From Ignatzschineria indica (GTDB lineage: Bacteria; Pseudomonadota; Gammaproteobacteria; Cardiobacteriales; Wohlfahrtiimonadaceae): a stretch of 64,000 nucleotides of DNA. The notes under the pieces were generated by a model. The model saw only the letters and a list, made by a program, of their open reading frames with translations. It was not told the origin of the DNA and searched no databases. Made by a program: the position numbers and the translations under genes. The DNA lies in contig NZ_QEWR01000002.1 of assembly GCF_003121925.1 (NCBI RefSeq), positions 1,178,001 through 1,242,000 on the forward strand, in the 5' to 3' direction. This document shows, piece by piece, positions 39,383 to 48,395 of the stretch; position 1 is the stretch's first letter; each line of letters starts with the position of its first letter.

Positions 39383-40306
39383 TTAAATAAGATCGACAAT
39401 GGTTACACCAATGATTATAGAGACTAATGCCATTAACGTACTCAATAATACCGTCCCGGCAGAAGTATCTTGATACGCCTGATTGCCTACCGCTAATGCC
39501 GGCACTGCTGTTGCTGTGGGCAATACACCGATTAAGAAAGCTGATTTTAATAACTCCCCCTCTAAGCCGAGAAGTAGCCCTGTTCCTAAAATCAATGCCC
39601 CTTGAACAAAGTTTTTCACAAAGACGTTGAAGATAATCTCCACATTAGCACGCAACTTGATACCGGAGATCAATAACCCTAAGAAGAAGAGCGCTACCCC
39701 ACCCGATGTTTTACCAAGTTCATTAACAGAATTTTGCGCAATTTCCGGAAGTTTAACTCCCATAATCGCTAATACTGCCCCTAAAATAGGAAGGAATACA
39801 AGCGGTTGTGATACAGCATGCCAAATACTCTTCAACATGCCCCCTTTATTACTATTTGTACTGATCATCATCAATGTGAAAGGAATAATAAAGACTGTAT
39901 AGATCAAATTTCCCATCACCATTGCAATCAGACCCGATGATCCAACGGTCGCAAGAAGAACCGGTGGCCCACAGTACGCCATATCAGGAAAGGAGACACA
40001 GAGCGCCTGCATTGCGGCATCTTTTTTGTTATGTTTAAAAAAGAGCTTCCCGGCAGCAAAGCCCACAACATAAGTTACCACTAGTCCCACCGCTAAAGCG
40101 AGCATATAATCCACATCCAACAAAACCTTTGGAGAGGATTGAATCGCCGCCAAAAAGAGGGCAAATGGAAGGGCTATTTTTACAACAAAGTCTGCAAAAG
40201 CTTGAGTATACTCCCGTTTTACAAATCCTGTCTTACCCGAACCCCAACCGACTAACAAACCCAAAACAATCGGCCCGAGAGCCGCTAATATTGTATGTAA
40301 TATCAT
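39383..40306 (-). CDS. AEC-family (auxin efflux carrier type) transporter
   Basis: 307-residue inner-membrane carrier with about ten hydrophobic segments in the two-fold AEC repeat pattern. Related bacterial members (for example YfdV, MdcF) export or import small organic acids such as malonate or malate. The neighbouring malate:quinone oxidoreductase gene suggests a dicarboxylate, which is inference. Confidence 0.85.
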   Translation of the reverse strand: MILHTILAALGPIVLGLLVGWGSGKTGFVKREYTQAFADFVVKIALPFALFLAAIQSSPKVLLDVDYMLALAVGLVVTYVVGFAAGKLFFKHNKKDAAMQALCVSFPDMAYCGPPVLLATVGSSGLIAMVMGNLIYTVFIIPFTLMMISTNSNKGGMLKSIWHAVSQPLVFLPILGAVLAIMGVKLPEIAQNSVNELGKTSGGVALFFLGLLISGIKLRANVEIIFNVFVKNFVQGALILGTGLLLGLEGELLKSAFLIGVLPTATAVPALAVGNQAYQDTSAGTVLLSTLMALVSIIIGVTIVDLI

Positions 40307-40351
40307 GGTTTTGAACCTTTATCTCTTATTTTTTGCTCATTAATTGATTGA

Positions 40352-41848
40352 TTAAATAAACTCTAGATTGAGAACTTTAGCGGTTCTTTGACGAGTTTCG
40401 CGACAAGCATCTGCATCCACTTTAAGATCGATCCCAAAGGTCGGAATGATCTCTTCAAGTCTCTTCTGCCAACCATCAGCTAACTGCTTGCTAAAGCACT
40501 TCTTAAGAACATTGAGCGCAATAAAGGCTGCGGTTGAAGCGCCCGGAGATGCTCCTAAAAGCGCAACTAAACTCTCATCTTCACTACTTACAAGCTCAGT
40601 ACCAAATTGTAAGATTCCATCTTTTTCTGGTTTATCAGGTTTAATGATCTGAACACGTTGTCCGGCAATGACCTCAACCCAATCATGCGGTTTTGCTAAG
40701 GGATAGAATGCCTGAAGCTCACCGAACTGATGGTGATGTGTCTGTAACACTTGGCCAATAAGATACTCCACTAATCCCATATTATCCTTTGCAACATCGA
40801 GCATCGGCAGAATGTTACCTGGACGAACAGATTTAAAGAGATCCGCATAGGAGCCATGTTTGAGGAATTTTGTGGAAAAACCAGCATAAGGACCAAATAA
40901 CAACGATTTTTTCCCACCAATAATGCGCGTATCAAGGTGTGGAACAGACATTGGAGGAGAACCTTTCGCCGCTTTACTATAGACCTTTGCATGATGTTGT
41001 TCGACCACATCTGCTACATCGCAACGAAGCCAAATTCCCCCAACAGGAAAGCCACCATAACCTTTCCCTTCTGGAATCTCTGATTTTTGCAATAGTTCTA
41101 TAGCACGGCCACCGGCACCAATAAAGACAAACTTCGCAGAGATCACGCGCTTTTCATGAGTATCGAGATCTTTAACCGTTACTAACCACTCGCCATTACT
41201 ATCACGCTTTAGATCTTTAACTTCATGCTTGTAATGCAGTGTAAATCCCGATTGTTGCTCAAGCTCAGAGATAAGAATATGTGTTAATGCGCCATAATCG
41301 ACATCGGCACCGGTGATCATTCGTGTCATTGCGATCGGCTGATTGCGATCTCTTCCTTCGGTAATGAGAGGAGTCCACTTTGCAATCTGATCAAAATCAT
41401 CGGAGTATTCCATCCCGTGATAGCAGTGATGTGCAGACATCTCATCGAAACGTTGCTTAAGATATTTGACACTTTCGGCATCTTGTACAAAGCTCATATG
41501 AGGACATGAGTGGATAAACTCACCAGGATCTTTAATCTTGCCTTTATTGACAAGATAGCTCCAAAATTGACGCGAAATATCAAATTCGGTATTCACCTCT
41601 AACGCTTCGCTGATATCGACAGTCCCATCAGGGCGTTGTGGTGTATAGTTCATCTCACAGTTTGCAGCATGACCAGTCCCCGCGTTGTTCCATGAGTAGG
41701 AGCTCTCTTTGGCACAATCATCAAGGCGTTCAAAGAGCGTAATATTGAGCGCAGGATCAAGTTCTTTAAGAAAAGTCCCTAAAGTTGCACTCATAATCCC
41801 GGCACCAATTAAGACAATATCTGTCTTCTCACTCACATTTTTCTTCAT
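40352..41848 (-). CDS. mqo: Malate:quinone oxidoreductase
   Basis: FAD-dependent, membrane-associated oxidation of malate to oxaloacetate with electrons to quinone. ATG 41848 preceded by GGAG gives 498 residues; a TTG codon directly upstream also reads in frame. FAD motif LIGAGIMSATLG, YSWNNAGTGHAANCEMNYTP, GFPVGGIWLRC, LLGASPGASTA. Downstream of a small cupin gene (16-bp gap). Confidence 0.93.
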   Translation of the reverse strand: MKKNVSEKTDIVLIGAGIMSATLGTFLKELDPALNITLFERLDDCAKESSYSWNNAGTGHAANCEMNYTPQRPDGTVDISEALEVNTEFDISRQFWSYLVNKGKIKDPGEFIHSCPHMSFVQDAESVKYLKQRFDEMSAHHCYHGMEYSDDFDQIAKWTPLITEGRDRNQPIAMTRMITGADVDYGALTHILISELEQQSGFTLHYKHEVKDLKRDSNGEWLVTVKDLDTHEKRVISAKFVFIGAGGRAIELLQKSEIPEGKGYGGFPVGGIWLRCDVADVVEQHHAKVYSKAAKGSPPMSVPHLDTRIIGGKKSLLFGPYAGFSTKFLKHGSYADLFKSVRPGNILPMLDVAKDNMGLVEYLIGQVLQTHHHQFGELQAFYPLAKPHDWVEVIAGQRVQIIKPDKPEKDGILQFGTELVSSEDESLVALLGASPGASTAAFIALNVLKKCFSKQLADGWQKRLEEIIPTFGIDLKVDADACRETRQRTAKVLNLEFI

Positions 41849-41864
41849 CAATCGACTCCTTCTC

Positions 41865-42257
41865 TTATTGATTACTTAATGGTTTAAAAGTTAAATCACT
41901 CTTTTCATCATAGACAACATAAGCTCGACGCCATGGCTCATCATCCACTAAACGCCACTTATGACCAGTACCGGTATTATCTTGTGCTAATAGAATATCG
42001 CCGGGTTTAATCTGAAATGTCTCTCCTGATGCCATCTCAAACTCTAATGTTCCAGAAAGGGTAATCACAAAGCGTGGGACAGGATCTTTATGCCAATCAA
42101 ATGATCCACCCGAGGTTGTTTCACGAAATGAGAGTTCATTGACCGCAATGGGAAGACCGATAAAATCACCACGTTCCCCCTCTTTCATCACCAATGTTCC
42201 CTCTTCAAAATGGGAATTCCCATCTTCACCTGTCCACATACGTACACAACGGATCAT
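41865..42257 (-). CDS. Small cupin-domain protein
   Basis: 130 residues with a single cupin barrel: the first motif begins at about residue 55 (WHKDPVPRFVITLSGTLEFEM) and the second includes PGDILLAQDNTGTGHKW. Metal-binding His residues are present. Function unknown; the 16-bp gap to mqo suggests co-transcription, perhaps a regulatory or detoxifying partner. Confidence 0.75.
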   Translation of the reverse strand: MIRCVRMWTGEDGNSHFEEGTLVMKEGERGDFIGLPIAVNELSFRETTSGGSFDWHKDPVPRFVITLSGTLEFEMASGETFQIKPGDILLAQDNTGTGHKWRLVDDEPWRRAYVVYDEKSDLTFKPLSNQ

Positions 42258-42820
42258 CTGCTATCTCCTTTAAAAAAGACAATTAAAAGCTTAAAAATAT
42301 AAAACCTTAAATTAAACCTTAAATTACTATCGTTAGAGTTCTCTATTTAAAATCAAAATCAAAATCAAATCGTTTCTAGATTCAAAAATTTAACGAATGA
42401 TCTTATCTAAGAAATTTTAATCTCTTATCTCTATCTATAACGATATTATATTTCTTTTTTATAACAATTTACAGAAATATAACATTATTTAATATACCTT
42501 TATTTGAACATCTTCTGATATAGATCTCTTGTTAGTAATAATCGAAGCCTCTCGATCATCGCTGATACTTTCCGATAATTGCTGATAGCGACTAGAGCTA
42601 TGCAAAATAGTGATTGACCTGAGATCTAATTGATCAGATATAATTTTCCATCACTTAATACTCACGACACTTAATACTCATGATTCAATTATCATGACAC
42701 AATAAAAAAACCTCGACCATTTAAAGCCGAGGTTTAGATATTTAATTCTATTATAAAATCTAATCCGATAAGATTTAACTAAATCAAGTCAACTTTAGTT
42801 TAACTCTCAAAGCTCTCATC
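42258..42820. other. 563-bp intergenic region between cupin and trhP genes
   Basis: Both flanking genes are on the minus strand, so the left part should hold the cupin-mqo promoter. It contains degenerate repeats (a ~20-bp pair at 42553-42592 and a 16-bp pair of ACTTAATACTCAYGA in 42654-42686) and the trhP terminator. No gene seen. Confidence 0.45.
42702..42735 (-). terminator. Rho-independent terminator after trhP
   Basis: AAACCTCG/CGAGGTTT stem with T-run on the minus strand. Confidence 0.8.
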
Positions 42821-44269
42821 TTAATCAACAGATTCATCACTATTAAGATAGCGTGCAAGCATCGTCATCTCATCGGTTGGACCAATATCTGCCCATACAA
42901 CATAGGCAGAACCTTTTGCAGAATCGATCACTTCGCCCTTCTCTGTCTTCATTTCACCGAGGATAATATCGCGATTACCATGTTGATGAATCACCTCTAG
43001 GCGATCCCCTGTTGAGAATCGATTTTTTGCCTGAAGCTTCGATAATCCGGTTTCAGGATCATATTCAAGCACCTCTGCAACATATTGCTGACGTGAATGG
43101 ATCGAATTCCCCGTTAAGTAGTTTTGATATGCATGAGGAGCATGACGTTGCAAGAAACCTTCGGTATAGCCACGGTTTGCTAAGCCATCAAGCTTTCCAT
43201 AGAGCTCTGGATTAAATTCCCTACCCGCTAATGCATCATCAATCGCTTGTCGATAGAGCTGTGTGGTTCGCGCAACGTAGTATGGTGATTTTGTGCGTCC
43301 TTCAATTTTTAAGGAGTCCACGCCGATCTCAATCAATTTTTGCACATGTTGAATCGCACGAAGATCACGAGAGTTCATGATATAAGTCCCATGCTCATCT
43401 TCACTGATCTCCATCCACTCCCCCTTACGCTGACCATTCTCTTGAATAAGATAAGGTTTTACTGCTTCAGGATGAGGAGTATATGCCTTTCCTGTTGAAA
43501 GATCGGTATAAGCTACCTCATTCATCGCGTCTTGAATAAAGGTGACGGGATTAATTCCAATATTAGGATGCTGACTCTCTTCACGATAGATGCGTTGCAT
43601 ATCAGTGCCAACAGGTACCAACTCCCCTTCTGGCGTTTCCGTGGCATCTGTTAAACCATAGTTCCAGCGACAAGCATTGGTACAAGTCCCTTGGTTCGCA
43701 TCACGATGATTAAAATAACCTGAAAGTAAGCAACGCCCGGAGTAAGCAATACAGAGCGCACCATGAACAAAGACCTCAAGCTCCATATCAGGACACTCCT
43801 GACGAATCTCCTCAATCTCAGTTAAAGAGAGCTCTCTTGAGAGAATTACTCGGGTTAACCCCTGTTTTTGCCAAAATTGAACCGTCGCACTATTGACCGC
43901 ATTCGATTGTACAGAAAGATGGATCTCTTGATCTGGAAAACGTTCACGAACCATCATTATTAAGCCTGGATCAGACATAATGAGCGCATCAGGTTTAAGA
44001 TCAAGTACAGGCGCCATATCATCGATAAAGGTCTTCAATTTACCGCCATGAGGCATCGTATTGACCGCTAAGAAGAATTTCTTCCCTAATTCATGGGCAT
44101 AATCGATCCCCATTTTAACGCGTTCGGTATTTCGGAAATCATTATTACGAACACGTAAACTATAACGTGGCAATCCTGCATAGACGGCATCTGCACCATA
44201 GGCATATGCATATTGTAAGTTCTTAAATGTTCCTGCCGGAGCAAGAAGCTCTACTGATCGTTTTGTCAT
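42821..44269 (-). CDS. trhP: tRNA 5-hydroxyuridine synthesis protein TrhP (U32 family)
   Basis: Peptidase-U32-family RNA-modification enzyme; E. coli TrhP (YegQ) makes ho5U34 in tRNAs, dependent on prephenate. 482 residues, E. coli 453. U32 pattern: VELLAPAGTFKNLQYAYAYGADAVY at the N-terminus, FVHGALCIAYSGRCLLSGYF and NQGTCTNACRW carrying the four conserved iron-sulfur cysteines, and DSLKIEGRTKSPYYV. Paralogue of rlhA at 55648. Alone between long gaps. Confidence 0.93.
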   Translation of the reverse strand: MTKRSVELLAPAGTFKNLQYAYAYGADAVYAGLPRYSLRVRNNDFRNTERVKMGIDYAHELGKKFFLAVNTMPHGGKLKTFIDDMAPVLDLKPDALIMSDPGLIMMVRERFPDQEIHLSVQSNAVNSATVQFWQKQGLTRVILSRELSLTEIEEIRQECPDMELEVFVHGALCIAYSGRCLLSGYFNHRDANQGTCTNACRWNYGLTDATETPEGELVPVGTDMQRIYREESQHPNIGINPVTFIQDAMNEVAYTDLSTGKAYTPHPEAVKPYLIQENGQRKGEWMEISEDEHGTYIMNSRDLRAIQHVQKLIEIGVDSLKIEGRTKSPYYVARTTQLYRQAIDDALAGREFNPELYGKLDGLANRGYTEGFLQRHAPHAYQNYLTGNSIHSRQQYVAEVLEYDPETGLSKLQAKNRFSTGDRLEVIHQHGNRDIILGEMKTEKGEVIDSAKGSAYVVWADIGPTDEMTMLARYLNSDESVD

Positions 44270-44611
44270 TTAAATAGTTCCTTCCAGGGGAAAGCAGACT
44301 GTGCTGCAATCAATTTAAAATTTAATGTGTGATAGAACTCTACTCCTATCGCTAAGTGCAGTATTCTACTACACTATCGAAAATTTACTATCGAAATATC
44401 GGTGATATTTATCTGCAATAGCCGGCTAGAATAATCCTCACGTTATCAAGTTAGCGCTCAATAATTCCTGAATAATTTCGCTATATTAATAAACTTTCTT
44501 ATAATTGAATCAACTTTGTAATGCTTTTGTAATAATTTCACAATAATTTCGTAACATAATTTCGTAATATATTTTGTGGTTATCAGTAATCATCATCAGT
44601 AAATTATTAAT

Positions 44612-44637
44612 GAGTTATAAGTGAGAGTTATAAGTGA
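44612..44637. repeat. 13-bp tandem repeat, 2 copies
   Basis: GAGTTATAAGTGA twice, perfect, followed by a degraded GTTGTGAGC. Confidence 0.75.
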
Positions 44638-44746
44638 GTTGTGAGCAATCGATTACGCTGAATATAATGACGCTAAGTATTTAATATAAGGCAAGCACAT
44701 ATTAGTAATAGCCTCACAATAGTGATCGAGAATAATCCTCCCTATT

Positions 44747-44770
44747 GATTACTGGTGATTACTGGTGATT
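44747..44770. repeat. 10-bp tandem repeat, 2.4 copies
   Basis: GATTACTGGT twice plus GATT. Confidence 0.7.
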
Positions 44771-44841
44771 CAATAAATAACTAGCGCTAATAGGAAAAAG
44801 CTATCCTATTTCTACAATAAAAAGTAAAAAGGATTCTGAAT

Positions 44842-46191
44842 TTGAACTATCTTAAGAAATTTATCCATAGTGATAAAACCCCAATGCAGATCTTAATTCT
44901 TGCTGCGATTGTAGGAATTTTAGTCGGCTTTATGGGCGTCCTCTTTCAACAAGGTGTCGACTATCTCTCACAACTGAGGGAGAGTATTCCTAAACAATAC
45001 TTTTCCGAGACCTGGCAAGTGGTCGTAACAACTTTTGCCATCTCCTTCACTTTAAGTCTCTTTGCTTACTATATTGTTAAAAAGTTCTCCCCAGAGTCTG
45101 GAGGATCAGGGATTCCGGAGATTGAAGGAGCATTACAAGATGTTCGCCCCGTTCGTTGGTGGCGCGTACTGCCGGTCAAATTTTTTGGAGGACTCGGAAC
45201 TTTAAGCTCCGGCATGGTATTAGGACGAGAAGGACCGACCGTACAACTCGGAGCTAACTTAGCTGCAATGGTGGGAGCGATCTTTAAAGTTAAACTATCA
45301 GAGAATCGCCATATTCTTCTTGCCTCTGGAGCTGCTGCCGGCCTCTCTGTTGCCTTTAATGCCCCTTTTGCCGGCGTAATCTTTGTTATTGAAGAGATGC
45401 GGGAAGAGTTTAAATATGGATTGATCTCTTTTAAAGCGGTACTTATTGGCGCGATTATGTCGACAGTGGTCTACCGTTTTATCAATGGGAATGCCTCCCT
45501 TCTTGATGTTGGTGTCTTTGGTTATGCGCCAATGGAGTCTCTCTGGCTCTTTATTGTCATGGGTTTTATCATTGGTGTCGTAGGGCTCCTCTTCAATCGC
45601 TCCCTACTCTTTCTCCAAGATTGTTTCCAAGCATTCTACAAGGGTAAAACTTATCGTTTTATCTTAATGGGGGGAATCATCGGGGGAAGTTGTGGTGTCA
45701 TTGCCCTCTACCTTCCTGTCGTTGTGGGTGAAGGCTTCAATGTGATCCATGATTGGACAAAAGGATCATTCACCCTACAGATGATTCTAATCTTCTTCGT
45801 GATCCGCTTTTTCACCTCCATTATCTCTTTTAGCTCCGGCGCACCCGGCGGTGTCTTCTCGCCACTTTTAGCGTTAGGAACATTATCAGGGGCATTTTTT
45901 GGCGATATTGCAGCGGATCTCTTCCCAACATATGGACTTCATGCCGGTATGTTTGCCATTGCAGGAATGGGAGCTCTCTTTGCCGCAACGGTACGTGCAC
46001 CGCTAACAGGCGCGCTCTTAGTATTAGAGTTAACAAGTAACTTTGCGCTGATTTTACCGATGTTAATCACCTGTTTAGGCGCGACAATAGTTGCACAGCT
46101 CTTCGGTGGCCGCCCACTCTACACAACATTACTGAAGAAGACATTGGCTAAAGAGAATAAACAACTCAAACTTCCACTTGATCAAAACTAA
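44842..46191 (+). CDS. clcA: ClC-family chloride/proton exchanger
   Basis: H+/Cl- exchange transporter supporting acid resistance. 449 residues (E. coli ClcA 473); TTG start after AAAAAGGATTC. All selectivity motifs are present: GSGIPEIEGAL, GREGPTVQLGANL (gating Glu), FVIEEMREEF (with the proton-coupling Glu pair) and GAPGGVFSPLLALG. Retention of both glutamates indicates an antiporter rather than a channel. A terminator follows. Confidence 0.93.
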   Translation: MNYLKKFIHSDKTPMQILILAAIVGILVGFMGVLFQQGVDYLSQLRESIPKQYFSETWQVVVTTFAISFTLSLFAYYIVKKFSPESGGSGIPEIEGALQDVRPVRWWRVLPVKFFGGLGTLSSGMVLGREGPTVQLGANLAAMVGAIFKVKLSENRHILLASGAAAGLSVAFNAPFAGVIFVIEEMREEFKYGLISFKAVLIGAIMSTVVYRFINGNASLLDVGVFGYAPMESLWLFIVMGFIIGVVGLLFNRSLLFLQDCFQAFYKGKTYRFILMGGIIGGSCGVIALYLPVVVGEGFNVIHDWTKGSFTLQMILIFFVIRFFTSIISFSSGAPGGVFSPLLALGTLSGAFFGDIAADLFPTYGLHAGMFAIAGMGALFAATVRAPLTGALLVLELTSNFALILPMLITCLGATIVAQLFGGRPLYTTLLKKTLAKENKQLKLPLDQN

Positions 46192-46263
46192 GCGGCATGA
46201 AAAAGAGGAAACGCTAAAAAATTAAAAAATATAAAAATAAATTCAAGAATTGAAGCGTCAGAA

Positions 46264-46296
46264 AGCCCTTCCCTTAAAATGGAAGGGCTCTCTTTT
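46264..46296 (+). terminator. Rho-independent terminator after clcA
   Basis: AGCCCTTCC / GGAAGGGCT, 8-nt loop, followed by CTCTTTT. Confidence 0.85.
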
Positions 46297-46377
46297 AGCG
46301 CTTTTTTATCTGACATATTCCCGGAAGTATTCCCTGAAATATGATCTTAGATTTTTTTGATCTTAAATTTTTATCTC

Positions 46378-46441
46378 GAGATATAAAAATGAGATATGAA
46401 AACGAGATATGAAAACGAGATATGAAAACGAGATATGAAAA
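46378..46441. repeat. 13-bp tandem repeat, 5 copies
   Basis: Unit GAGATATGAAAAC: three exact copies, a 12-bp last copy, and a diverged first copy GAGATATAAAAAT. It lies between clcA and the first tRNA-Val gene, ending where the tRNA terminator starts. Confidence 0.9.
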
Positions 46442-46468
46442 AACCCTACAACCGAAGTTGTAGGGTTT
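46438..46468 (-). terminator. Terminator of the left tRNA-Val gene
   Basis: AAACCCTACAAC-CGAA-GTTGTAGGGTTT, perfect 12-bp stem, T-run on the minus strand. Confidence 0.9.
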
Positions 46469-46474
46469 CCTATT

Positions 46475-46550
46475 TGGTGGGTGCTGAGGGGATCGAACCC
46501 CCGACCCTCGCCTTGTAAGGGCGATGCTCTACCAGCTGAGCTAAGCACCC
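46475..46550 (-). tRNA. tRNA-Val (anticodon TAC), CCA encoded
   Basis: 76 nt. On the minus strand GGGTGCT acceptor, GCTCAGCTGGTAGAGC D arm, CGCCC-TTACAA-GGCG anticodon arm with TAC, GGGGGTTCGATCCCC T arm, and AGCACCCACCA 3' end. Followed by its own terminator. Confidence 0.96.
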
Positions 46551-46649
46551 AATAGAGTAATCATTATATCTTTACTTATTGGCATCTGTCAATACTATTT
46601 GATTTTATATTTTATCAATTAATATTAAAGCTGCATGATAAACCTAAAT

Positions 46650-46681
46650 TAAAAGAAGCCCTGTTTCAACACAGGGCTTCT
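46650..46681 (-). terminator. Terminator of the right tRNA-Val gene
   Basis: AGAAGCCCTGT/ACAGGGCTTCT perfect 11-bp stem, followed on the minus strand by TTTAATTT. Confidence 0.85.
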
Positions 46682-46690
46682 CTTGCTATT

Positions 46691-46766
46691 TGGTGGGTGC
46701 TGAGGGGATCGAACCCCCGACCCTCGCCTTGTAAGGGCGATGCTCTACCAGCTGAGCTAAGCACCC
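46691..46766 (-). tRNA. tRNA-Val (anticodon TAC), second copy
   Basis: Identical in all 76 positions to the copy at 46475-46550. Each copy has its own terminator, so they seem to be a tandem duplication of transcription units. Confidence 0.96.
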
Positions 46767-46888
46767 AAATAGAAGCTTATATGCTTACTCAATTTTCATT
46801 GAGTGTCCTGATCGACGAAAGTAAGTATACGTGATTTTCCTCTAGTGTCAAAACTTTTTATGCGCAATATTTCATCAGAGACTATTTT

Positions 46889-48295
46889 CTAAACAGATCT
46901 AAATAGATCTACTTTGCTTCTCTCTTGAATCAATCGATCAATCTTTGCTGTTTCATCAAAGAGTAGATCAGGATCTGATCCATTATTAGAGACCATCAAT
47001 CCTAACGGCAAACCTTCATCACCGAACCCCATCGGTAATGTAATACTATCCCACGCTAAAAAATTACCGACAACCGTCAATCTCATCGCTCGCAAATTCT
47101 CACGGAAGAAGGCTTCATCATCGACCTCTAACGGCGCTAATAAGGGAGCTTCCATCGCCACCGTCGGCATTAAGAAGATAGTTGAAGAATATTGTTCACG
47201 CATCAACGCTAGAATTTCGCTTCTCTTTGCCTTTAATGTTAAATAATCCACCGCACTCATCGAATTAGCCCTTGCCATGCGGCTCAAAACACGAGGGTGG
47301 ATCTTCTGCCTGCGTTCATCTTGCAATAATGCTCGATGATAATAGCTCGACTCAGCAGCTGCAAAAGTTCCATAACGATCCATAATATCTGCAACTGCAT
47401 CTATTGCCGGCACATCAATGCGCTCAATAGTATAGCCCTCTCCCTCTAATTGTAAGAGAAGTTGCTCAAAACAATCGAGGACATCTTGATCGATCTCCCA
47501 CTTAAATATATTGGTAGGAACGCAGTAACGAAGAGGCACTTCACCATCAGATCTCTCTGCTGAAATCTGCTCTAATAATTGAGGTGGCTGTTGAGCAAAG
47601 AGGCAATAGAGATCGTAACAATCTTGTAATGAAGCAGCGATTGGACCAAAAGTATCTAAAGTTGTTGAGAGAGGCATAATTCCAGCAGTATCTCGGTAGA
47701 AATCACCACTAGGCTTATAGCCATAGAGTCCTTGAAAAGCTGCCGGAATACGGATTGATCCACTCGTATCTGTCCCCATCCCTACTGAGACCAATCCTTT
47801 TTTCACGGCAACTGCCGTTCCACTTGATGAGCCTCCGGGGATCCGACGTTCGCCGGAAATCGCAGCATTTGCAGGTGTTCCTAAGCCAGGATTAATCCCT
47901 AAAGCTGAGTAGGCAAATTCAGACAATCCAACCTTTGCTAAATTGATCCCTCCTTGCGCACTATAAAAAGCAACGGCTGCCGCATCTTCCTTAGCTAAAG
48001 GGGCATCGAAGTAGGCCAAAGATGACGCAGTCGTTCGAGTTCCGGCAATATCAAAGAGATCTTTCCAGACAAGCGGAACACCATCAAAGAGACCAAGAGG
48101 AGTACCTTGTGCCCACCGCTCACTACTTGCGTTTGCTTCTGCTAAAGCACGATCTCGTAAAATCGCAGTAAATGTTCCCCGCTCATAATGATCACTCTCC
48201 GCTTCTGCTAAGAGAGACTCTGTATATGCTAAAGGAGTTGTTTCCCCTACACGGTAAGCCTCATGCAATGCACGTACTGTTCGATATCGCTTCAT
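46889..48295 (-). CDS. Amidase signature family hydrolase
   Basis: Cleaves amide bonds with a Ser-cis-Ser-Lys triad. ATG 48295 after GGGGGGAG gives 468 residues; a longer frame to 48367 lacks support. Seen: VWKDLFD (Lys78), GGSSSGTAVAV (154-164) and TDTSGSIRIPA (Ser180). Substrate unknown; it could be a small-molecule amidase. It is downstream of a cyclase-family gene on the same strand (100-bp gap), so the two may act in one catabolic route. It is not GatA: no gatB or gatC is nearby. Confidence 0.82.
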   Translation of the reverse strand: MKRYRTVRALHEAYRVGETTPLAYTESLLAEAESDHYERGTFTAILRDRALAEANASSERWAQGTPLGLFDGVPLVWKDLFDIAGTRTTASSLAYFDAPLAKEDAAAVAFYSAQGGINLAKVGLSEFAYSALGINPGLGTPANAAISGERRIPGGSSSGTAVAVKKGLVSVGMGTDTSGSIRIPAAFQGLYGYKPSGDFYRDTAGIMPLSTTLDTFGPIAASLQDCYDLYCLFAQQPPQLLEQISAERSDGEVPLRYCVPTNIFKWEIDQDVLDCFEQLLLQLEGEGYTIERIDVPAIDAVADIMDRYGTFAAAESSYYHRALLQDERRQKIHPRVLSRMARANSMSAVDYLTLKAKRSEILALMREQYSSTIFLMPTVAMEAPLLAPLEVDDEAFFRENLRAMRLTVVGNFLAWDSITLPMGFGDEGLPLGLMVSNNGSDPDLLFDETAKIDRLIQERSKVDLFRSV

Positions 48296-48318
48296 TATTA
48301 CTCCCCCCTCTCTAGTCA

Positions 48319-48351
48319 ACTTCTGATCGGCCTCTGATCGACTTCTGATCG
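48319..48351. repeat. 11-bp tandem repeat, 3 copies
   Basis: ACTTCTGATCG, GCCTCTGATCG, ACTTCTGATCG, about 25 bp upstream of the amidase start codon. Confidence 0.8.
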
Positions 48352-48395
48352 ATCGCAACTCGACCATTTCTCTCTTCTCTACCCACGTTTAACTA

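Larger units (their letters stand above)
44270..44841. other. 572-bp divergent intergenic region between trhP and clcA
   Basis: Dense in short direct repeats: ATAATTTCGTAA-like units at 44531-44568, a 13-bp pair at 44612-44637 and a 10-bp pair at 44747-44770. No gene. The clcA binding site (AAAGGATTC) is at the right end. Confidence 0.45.
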
